This document shows positions 58,450 to 64,000 of a stretch of 64,000 nt of DNA, piece by piece. Origin of the DNA: Bifidobacterium vespertilionis (GTDB lineage Bacteria > Actinomycetota > Actinomycetes > Actinomycetales > Bifidobacteriaceae); NCBI RefSeq assembly GCF_008698145.1, contig NZ_RZNZ01000014.1:1-64000 (forward strand), written 5' to 3'. The position numbers and the translations under genes were made by a program. The notes below the pieces were generated by a model. That model was not told the DNA's origin. It saw only the letters and a list, made by a program, of their open reading frames with translations, and ran no database searches. Position 1 is the stretch's first letter. Each line of letters opens with the position of its first letter.

Positions 58450-58892
58450 GTCAGAAAAAACCAATTCTTATATTCATACCAATATTGATGTTGCTGTGCA
58501 TAGTGCTTGCCATATCGATTACCTTTTTTGGACATCCACATGGGTGGAGTGAGAAAGCATTGTTACAGCAAATCAACCATGGCGCGAACAACGTTGCATT
58601 GCCAACTAAATCCGGATGGCGTACATGGGATAAGGCACTCATCGTCTGCCCTTATGCCACCGCCAAATCAGCTCCGGTTGATTTCCAGGAAACAATTTCC
58701 ACACTCGACACGAATTCCTCGGAGTCAACGCAATGGATTATCTACCACACCCCATCGGGTATGGTGACTGATCAATTGTCCAGGAATCAGGTTGATTTCT
58801 GTTATGACTCACGTTCCAGCACTCTTATAGACGCTGGGCAACAATTCTCAGTACGCAAAAGCGAGGGGACGTATCGAGCAATTGCGAATTAA
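58446..58892 (+). CDS. Membrane-anchored hypothetical protein (148 aa)
   Basis: A single N-terminal hydrophobic segment (PILIFIPILMLLCIVLAISITFF, residues 5-28) with positive residues before it places the remaining 120 residues outside the cell. That part has two Cys (in IVCPYATAK and VDFCYDSRS) that could be disulphide-linked, and no recognised domain. It overlaps the 65-aa gene by 4 nt and is followed by a hairpin. GC is low compared with the flanking genome, suggesting acquisition together with the upstream small gene. Confidence 0.6.
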   Translation: MSQKKPILIFIPILMLLCIVLAISITFFGHPHGWSEKALLQQINHGANNVALPTKSGWRTWDKALIVCPYATAKSAPVDFQETISTLDTNSSESTQWIIYHTPSGMVTDQLSRNQVDFCYDSRSSTLIDAGQQFSVRKSEGTYRAIAN

Positions 58893-58906
58893 CCTTTTCG
58901 TTCAAA

Positions 58907-58954
58907 AATGTGGGCTTCAGCAGCCGCATATTTGCCGGCTGAAACCCACATAAT
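58907..58954 (+). terminator. Hairpin after the small operon
   Basis: ATGTGGGCTTCAGC and GCTGAAACCCACAT arms (one mismatch) followed by AATTATT. Confidence 0.75.
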
Positions 58955-59046
58955 TATTGAATACGGTTCTCATTCATCATTTTCATCATTCATTCATGAT
59001 TCAGCCTTGGCAGCGGCTCCATTCACCTACGGATAGCTCACTCTCT

Positions 59047-59167
59047 CATCCTGAGCGAGCGGAGCGGTTCGAAGGATCCTTAACCTTCTGCACAACGATT
59101 CTCGTAACTATATGCGGGGAATTAAGGATCCTTCGGCTGCGCCCTATCGGGCTTTGCTCAGGATGAC
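59047..59167. repeat. Composite CCTGAGC element
   Basis: CCTGAGCGAGCGGAGCGG...AAGGATCCTTAA arm, a core CTTCTGCACAACGATTCTCG plus TAACTATATGCGGGG, then the inverted arm. The core is the reverse complement type of the 57568-57676 element. The gap 58955-59234 has no gene. Confidence 0.78.
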
Positions 59168-59234
59168 GGCGTCTCCGCTCGCTCGCTCAGTATGACCGAA
59201 GGGATAAACTGCGCATCGCACACAGCCGGCCTGA

Positions 59235-60110
59235 TCACCCCGCGCAGGCGATCAGGCCGGCGGGGTAGAGGAAGTAGAAGAACCACTTGCGGCTCACGCT
59301 GTCCGGGTTGGGGAAGCCGCGACGGCGGTTGTAGAGCAGCATGACGGGCAGGGCGGCCGCGATGAGCCACAGGGGTTGCGCGAATAGGGGAGCGCCCATG
59401 GCGTAGGGGTCGAAGCCGATGTATTGCAGCGCGATCGCCCACGCGGTGCTACCCGGATCAACGGCGCCAAGGCCGATTGCACCAGGACCCAGCGCGTCCA
59501 GATGATAGGGCAGATACAGCACCCACAGCCCGATGCGTGTGTTCATCATGGCGATCCACACCACTACCGCCGCTAGGACCGTAATGCCCAGTTTGCGCGG
59601 CGATCGACGGAATCGCCACATCAGCACGCCGACCACCACCATGCCAAGCCGATAATCCCACGTGGGTATGAGTGCGAAAAATGCGACGATCATATTCCGA
59701 TAGTCGGCCAGCCATGGAAGTTCACGGAACGGGAAGATCTGATTGAGCAGCACAAACCAAACAACCTGCCACAGTACGTACAGGGCGATATACCTGGCCC
59801 GTTTCATACGATCGCCATCACGCAGAATCACGATGAGGATGGCGATCTGCAGCAGCAATGGGAACGGATTGGGCTCGACACGGAAAACGGTTTGGATGAT
59901 CGCCGCGACCACGCCGGACATGTACAGGCGGACCAGATAGTCGCCGCGGTTGCGCGTGTATTCGCAGCTCCAGCCGACCATGAACATGAACAGGATCAAC
60001 GACGGATATGCGAACCATTCCAGCCATGCCGGAGCGCCCGGAACGCGCATGCCAATGCCGGCCAACGCCATGCACGCGGCCGCGATGATCTTCACCGTCA
60101 GACTGGTCAT
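59235..60110 (-). CDS. TraX-like membrane protein 1
   Basis: Polytopic membrane protein of 291 aa with about eight to nine hydrophobic helices. The TraX pattern is visible as KIIAAACMALAGIGM near the N-terminus, WLEWFAYPSLILFMFMVGW, EYTRNRGDYLVRLY, and the C-terminal LLYNRRRG...RKWFFYFLYPA. TraX acetylates F-pilin in plasmids; chromosomal members are putative acyl- or acetyl-transferases of unknown targets. ATG 60110 has GAGGTGG upstream; GTG 60119 is an alternative. It is the last of three paralogues and is separated from the others by repeats, so it probably has its own promoter. Confidence 0.78.
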   Translation of the reverse strand: MTSLTVKIIAAACMALAGIGMRVPGAPAWLEWFAYPSLILFMFMVGWSCEYTRNRGDYLVRLYMSGVVAAIIQTVFRVEPNPFPLLLQIAILIVILRDGDRMKRARYIALYVLWQVVWFVLLNQIFPFRELPWLADYRNMIVAFFALIPTWDYRLGMVVVGVLMWRFRRSPRKLGITVLAAVVVWIAMMNTRIGLWVLYLPYHLDALGPGAIGLGAVDPGSTAWAIALQYIGFDPYAMGAPLFAQPLWLIAAALPVMLLYNRRRGFPNPDSVSRKWFFYFLYPAGLIACAG

Positions 60111-60149
60111 TGATGCCACCTCTTTCTTCTTCCTTGAATCTTGGTCCTC

Positions 60150-60420
60150 TTGTCATCCTGAGTCTTCTCTTGTCATCCGAGCCTCTCTCGTCATCCTGAG
60201 TCCCGCCCCGTCATCCTGAGCGAAGCCCGATAGGGCGGAGTCGAAGGATCCTTAACTTTGTGCATAAAGTTGCTCGTAACTCTGTGCGGGAATTAAGGAT
60301 CCTTCGACTCCGCTACGCTCCGCTCAGGATGACGGAGGCGGGCTGCCCGCTTCACGGCTCAGCGCTCAGGATGACGGAGGCGGCTTCCGCCCCGCCCAGG
60401 ATTGACGGAGGGAGAACGCC
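60150..60420. repeat. Composite CCTGAGC element with extra arms
   Basis: Partial arms at about 60155-60200 precede the complete element 60210-60333 (core ACTTTGTGCATAAAGTTGCT then CGTAACTCTGTGCGGG). Further arm fragments continue to about 60440. No gene is seen between the TraX-like gene start at 60110 and the secreted-protein stop at 60492. Confidence 0.78.
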
Positions 60421-60491
60421 CGCCCCACTGGGTTACCTCTACCCCGATCAGGATGACGAAGTGGGACTTAGGATAAAACGCCCACCAACCC

Positions 60492-61031
60492 TCACACCAC
60501 ATATCCGCTAAAACTCACCGGGCCCTCGCCGTCCGCGACCACATCCAGATACCATTCGCCCTTCTCGCCCAAATCGCGCACGGGAAAACCCTGCCTGGCA
60601 TGCGGTTCGATGCGTGTCCGATCGATCATCCGCCGGCCGTGCGCCCACCATTGCCGCTCGATTGCCCACACACGCACGGTGATGGCCGCTTCACCGGTAT
60701 TGGTCACGACCACCGGATACCAGTTCCGTCCGGTGAACCGATGCGTTGAGACGAGGGACTGGCCCGGGCGAATGCTAGCGTCTTGTGCCTCGAGCGCGAA
60801 TCGCGGAGATTCCTTTGCGCCCTGCTCACGCTTGAGATTGCGCACCTGATCGGGCCATGTCAACGGACTCGATTGCGACTGCGCCTGAGCGGACAGAGGA
60901 TCTACGGCAATTCGCAGCCCGCCGGACCGTTCGCCGTCAGCCTGAGCACCGGCCGGCAGCATCGCGGAGAACACCAATGCCAACACAATGACAAAAGATA
61001 TATATTTGATAGATGAATATGCATTGTTCAC
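60492..61031 (-). CDS. Secreted hypothetical protein (179 aa)
   Basis: An N-terminal signal peptide (ISFVIVLALVFSAMLPAGAQA, cleavage probably after AQA near residue 31) leads to a beta-rich domain with YPVVVTNTGEAAITVRVWA and GEWYLDVVADGEGPVSFSGYVV, which looks like a small immunoglobulin- or lectin-like sandwich. No anchor is seen. The start is GTG 61031, preceded by GGGGGGGATAATC, only 12 nt after the upstream TraX-like stop, so it belongs to the kinase/TraX operon. Function is unknown; an extracellular sensor or substrate protein for the TraX-like enzymes is possible. Confidence 0.7.
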   Translation of the reverse strand: MNNAYSSIKYISFVIVLALVFSAMLPAGAQADGERSGGLRIAVDPLSAQAQSQSSPLTWPDQVRNLKREQGAKESPRFALEAQDASIRPGQSLVSTHRFTGRNWYPVVVTNTGEAAITVRVWAIERQWWAHGRRMIDRTRIEPHARQGFPVRDLGEKGEWYLDVVADGEGPVSFSGYVV

Positions 61032-61043
61032 GATTATCCCCCC

Positions 61044-61970
61044 CTACGCCCCCACGGCCTTTCCGATGAAGTACAGGATCAGGATGTGCACGGGGTAGAA
61101 GACATAGAAGAACCACTTGGTCCCCCTGCTTCCCCAGCCATGCTGCCGATTATAGAGAAGCATAAAGGGGAGCGCGAAGATCATCATCCATTGCGGATAT
61201 TCCAGCAGACTATACCCCAAAGTCATTGGATTGAAACCGAAAATGGTATAAACAGTAGCTATCGGTGAAAGTCGAATATTGCAGATATTTCCCAAAGCAT
61301 GAGGAATCACACACATGGATAGAAGACCATATTGCGTGTTCACTATCATCATCCAGAAGACAACAAATACGCCGAATGTGACAGCGAATTGGACTCTTGA
61401 ATTTCTTGCAATCCAAAAAGCCACACCCATTATTACAATATACAGTCCGTAATCCACAGCAATGGATAGCCCAAAGACAGCTTGTATGAGATATCTGAAA
61501 GGCGCAAGAAAACTATTAGAACCAACGGCAGGAAATAGGGAATCTATGGCCGTGAATATTGCAAACCAGCCAACCTGCCAAAGGATATATAAGCCGATGT
61601 TTCTCAGTCGGCGTTTCCAATCATCCACCGATAGCAGCGTGATGATCAGCGCAACCTGAAACAGCGTCATGAAGATGTTCGGCAGATCGTGCCAGATCGT
61701 CTGCAACACAGACATACCCACACTGGCCGCATACAATCGCAGCACATACCGTTTCCTATCATGCGTAAACTCGCAGCCCCAGCCGATCAGGAACAGGAAG
61801 ATCGGCATGGACAGGCGGCCGACCCATCGCAATTCCTCCGGCATGCCGGGGATATACATCCCGATATGATCGACCACCATGCACACACAGGCGATGACCT
61901 TCAACGCAAAACTGCTCAGACCAAACCGCACCCCGTCGCGCCGATCCGCGACCATCGCCACATCATCCAT
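61044..61970 (-). CDS. TraX-like membrane protein 2
   Basis: Polytopic protein of 308 aa. TraX signature stretches are FALKVIACVCMVVDHIGMY (with the conserved Asp-His), RLSMPIFLFLIGWGCEFTHD and LLYNRQHGWGSRGTKWFFYVFYP at the C-terminus. The DHIGM motif is closer to the classical TraX form than in paralogue 1, which has lost the Asp-His. The middle (about 61200-61660) is markedly AT-rich, so this gene may have recombined. It lies 35 nt downstream of paralogue 3 and 12 nt upstream of the secreted-protein gene. Confidence 0.8.
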   Translation of the reverse strand: MDDVAMVADRRDGVRFGLSSFALKVIACVCMVVDHIGMYIPGMPEELRWVGRLSMPIFLFLIGWGCEFTHDRKRYVLRLYAASVGMSVLQTIWHDLPNIFMTLFQVALIITLLSVDDWKRRLRNIGLYILWQVGWFAIFTAIDSLFPAVGSNSFLAPFRYLIQAVFGLSIAVDYGLYIVIMGVAFWIARNSRVQFAVTFGVFVVFWMMIVNTQYGLLSMCVIPHALGNICNIRLSPIATVYTIFGFNPMTLGYSLLEYPQWMMIFALPFMLLYNRQHGWGSRGTKWFFYVFYPVHILILYFIGKAVGA

Positions 61971-62005
61971 GCACCACAGCGTAGGAGATCGACGTCAGTC
62001 ATCAT

Positions 62006-62956
62006 CTAAAAGATGACGCCAGCAGCCAGTGCATCGGCAACCACAGGGCTCAGGAGCACCAAAACAGCGAAATGAAGCGGATAGTAGGCATAAAAGAACC
62101 ACCGGGCAACCCTGTCCACCGGCATCGCCCCGGCTTCAGCTCCGGCCCATCGATTCCGACGTCCGCCGTACAGCAAGATAAAGAACAACGCCGGCAACGC
62201 CGCCCACAGCAGCCCTTCGCTCAGCAGACCATCGGTGCCAACGAGCATCACCATGTCATTACTGAACAATAGGTAACGCAAATTAGCAACGCTTTCATTG
62301 AATATATGATGCATCGTCAATTGAGGCACCAAAAACAGCAGAATTCCATAAATGCTTTGCATGAGCACATCCACCAGCGAAAAAATGAGAAACGTGACCG
62401 AAAGATGCAGTTTGGAACCACATAATCCCATCGCGACACCGAAAGCAATGACAAACAATCCATAATCTCCGCTTGCCGCGAAACCACCCAAAGCAGCGAC
62501 GATATGCCCCACATTGCCGGCGATTGTCCAGTTACCGGAAATCGCAGTGATCAGTGTCTGAAGGACACTAGCTAATGCAAATATTCCAGCCTGCCATACC
62601 ACATAACCGACCATATATCGCAATTTCCGCCTCTTATCCTCTACACGCAGTATGCACAGGATCACCGCAACATTAAGAAGCACAGGAAAGATGTTTTCCG
62701 GGAATTTGAAAACCACATTAATGACGGACATCACCACGCCGGCAGCATACAGTCGCAGCACATAATTCCGCTTGCTGCGCGCATACCGGCATCCACACCC
62801 CACCTGATACAGGAACATCGGCAACGCCATGCGGCCAATCCACGCATACTGATCGGGCAGGCCCTGATCGAACATCCTCATATGGCCGATCGTCATGAAC
62901 GCGCAGGCGATCAGTTTGAAGCCGAATTCGCCCAAGCCGCATCGAGCCGCCCTCAT
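62006..62956 (-). CDS. TraX-like membrane protein 3
   Basis: Polytopic protein of 316 aa. It has FKLIACAFMTIGHMRMF in place of the DHIGM signature, MALPMFLYQVGCGCRYARSKRNYVLRLY, and RWFFYAYYPLHFAVL at the end. The ATG at 62956 overlaps the histidine-kinase stop (TGATG) with GGAAGGCGAGG upstream, so it is translationally coupled to the kinase. Coupling of a sensor kinase with a TraX-like enzyme suggests the enzyme or its product feeds the signalling system; this is inference. It shares about the same helix count as the other two paralogues. Confidence 0.8.
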   Translation of the reverse strand: MRAARCGLGEFGFKLIACAFMTIGHMRMFDQGLPDQYAWIGRMALPMFLYQVGCGCRYARSKRNYVLRLYAAGVVMSVINVVFKFPENIFPVLLNVAVILCILRVEDKRRKLRYMVGYVVWQAGIFALASVLQTLITAISGNWTIAGNVGHIVAALGGFAASGDYGLFVIAFGVAMGLCGSKLHLSVTFLIFSLVDVLMQSIYGILLFLVPQLTMHHIFNESVANLRYLLFSNDMVMLVGTDGLLSEGLLWAALPALFFILLYGGRRNRWAGAEAGAMPVDRVARWFFYAYYPLHFAVLVLLSPVVADALAAGVIF

Positions 62957-64000
62957 CACGCCTCGCCTTCCAGAGAACTAGCCAGCGGAATCACGGCGGA
63001 CAGCACCCACACGCCGTCCTCCAGACTGGTGTGCAGCGAACCTCCCAGCGCCTCGATCCTTGCGCGGTGCAGGGCCAGGCCACGGCCGGAATGCGGCACG
63101 CGATCGCCGCCCTGCAGTCCCTCATGAGCCGCTGCCACGCCATTGGACTGCGTGACCGTCGCGCGCGGCCCATTGGCGCCGGTCTCCAATCGCACATCGA
63201 TGGCGTATGCGCCGGCCTGCGGATCGGCATGCACGGCGATGTTGGTGGCGAGTTGGCCAAGCAGGTCCACAAGTTCCCTCCACGCCACGGGATTGATCGC
63301 CGCGGAACCAGCGGAACCAGCGGAATCGACGAATTCGGCGGCTCCCCCGTCCGCTTCGATCGTCGTCCGGCCTTCGAATCCCATCCGGCGCAATCGATCG
63401 TCCCCCTCGCGAACCATCGCGCGCAACGCGGGCAACCGATCCGACGCCGGCGCGGCCGCAAACGCTTCGTCCCGCCCGTTCAGCACGTCGATCACCGACC
63501 GCACCTGCCCCAGCGTCCGCCGCGCGGTCGAGGCGATCATGGCCAGCCCATCGTCCAGATCGCCATCCGGCCCGCCCGGCCTATCTGCCCCGCCCGGCAC
63601 AACAGACGCAACCGATTCCGCCGTGCGCAACCGATCGGCCGTGAGTGCGATCGCCGTCAGCCCCTGCGTGACCGAATCGTGGATCCGGCTGCCCAGTTCC
63701 ACATCCCGCCGCATGCGCGCGTTCTCCTCGGCCAATCGGCGCGCTTCCTCCACGCGCCGGCGCTCCACCAGCGCATAGCCTGCGAGCGCGGCCAGACAGA
63801 ACGATCCGTCGAGCGAGACAATGCTCGCCATGTTCCACAGCGGATACCGGCCCAGCGCCACGCCCGCGACCGTGCCGGCGAATCCCAGCGCCAGCGTGAC
63901 CGCGAGCATGACATGCCGGCGGGAGTAGGCGAGCATGCTGTAGACGAACCACAGGCTCCACACGGGCATGGGCAGCACGATGCGCGGGACCAGCACAGCG
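62956..64000 (-). CDS. Sensor histidine kinase (partial, 5' end outside window)
   Basis: At least 346 aa are visible; the frame remains open at the window edge, and the N-terminal membrane region looks incomplete. Two or three hydrophobic helices lead to a coiled segment (VERRRVEEARRLAEENARM) and the dimerisation histidine in SRIHDSVTQGLTAIAL (HisKA_3 type). The ATPase domain has QLATNIAVHADP and GRGLALHRARIEALGG. The C-terminus SLHT...VW...IPL resembles the low-GC kinase at 41538-42662. A LuxR-type partner would be expected upstream, beyond 64000. The TraX-like gene follows with a 1-nt overlap. Confidence 0.85.
   Translation of the reverse strand, partial: AVLVPRIVLPMPVWSLWFVYSMLAYSRRHVMLAVTLALGFAGTVAGVALGRYPLWNMASIVSLDGSFCLAALAGYALVERRRVEEARRLAEENARMRRDVELGSRIHDSVTQGLTAIALTADRLRTAESVASVVPGGADRPGGPDGDLDDGLAMIASTARRTLGQVRSVIDVLNGRDEAFAAAPASDRLPALRAMVREGDDRLRRMGFEGRTTIEADGGAAEFVDSAGSAGSAAINPVAWRELVDLLGQLATNIAVHADPQAGAYAIDVRLETGANGPRATVTQSNGVAAAHEGLQGGDRVPHSGRGLALHRARIEALGGSLHTSLEDGVWVLSAVIPLASSLEGEA

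Overview
The window is high-GC, gene-dense chromosomal DNA that reads as a Bifidobacterium (Actinobacteria). The evidence is the combination of alpha-galactoside, beta-galactoside and rhamnoside glycosidases, PEP carboxylase, an AhpC plus thioredoxin-reductase-like pair, actinobacterial small families (DUF3073, SCP_3), ABC sugar importers without their own ATPase, and many intergenic palindromic repeats. The species cannot be fixed from the sequence.

Layout. 1-736 holds no supported gene. 761-2880: sirtuin and threonine dehydratase, convergent around a bidirectional hairpin. 2980-15495: an oligosaccharide block with a GH13 alpha-glucosidase, two ABC permeases and a binding lipoprotein, a divergent ROK regulator and two tandem GH36 alpha-galactosidases. 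This looks like one raffinose/isomalto-oligosaccharide utilisation locus. 15708-18893: TadA and glycogen/maltodextrin phosphorylase. 19259-20757: SCP_3 protein overlapping a LacI regulator. 20758-21930 is a 1.2-kb repeat-only region. 21967-27268: GH42 beta-galactosidase convergent with a GH78 alpha-L-rhamnosidase. 27613-29219: DUF3073 and TrpS. 29459-30891: an HTH/nucleotidyltransferase pair resembling an AbiE-type (type IV) toxin-antitoxin module. 30899-34170: PutP symporter and a metal-dependent amidohydrolase. 34399-40676: DUF559-like protein, ThrE-type exporter and PEP carboxylase.

40915-44180 is a LuxR response regulator, a sensor kinase (both strikingly AT-rich) and an MFS exporter, bracketed by two near-identical 55-bp palindromes. 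44561-44965 is an AT-rich orphan lipoprotein. 45053-57359 returns to core genes: TrxR/AhpF-like fusion, AhpC, carbonic anhydrase, CBS-domain membrane protein, Dps, YgjP-like metallopeptidase, tRNA-Ile and tRNA-Ala, acylphosphatase, AEC permease, LDH-like dehydrogenase and glutamate dehydrogenase. 57700-64000 is accessory: a decayed AlbA_2-type ATP-binding gene, a small AT-rich two-gene operon, and a minus-strand operon of histidine kinase, two TraX-like membrane proteins and a secreted protein, followed downstream by a third TraX-like gene.

The most unusual property of the window is its intergenic DNA. At least nine families of palindromic or inverted-repeat elements recur, several with copies tens of kilobases apart: a 62-bp-period palindrome array, clusters of a GCAAACTGGGCAGATC motif in both orientations, GTGACGC clusters, about 200-bp MITE-like elements with about 55-bp terminal inverted repeats, composite elements built on CCTGAGCGAAGC, a 117-bp palindrome, and a structured element whose outer stem spans the stop codon of two unrelated carbohydrate genes. 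All calls come from reading the sequence; no database search was run.
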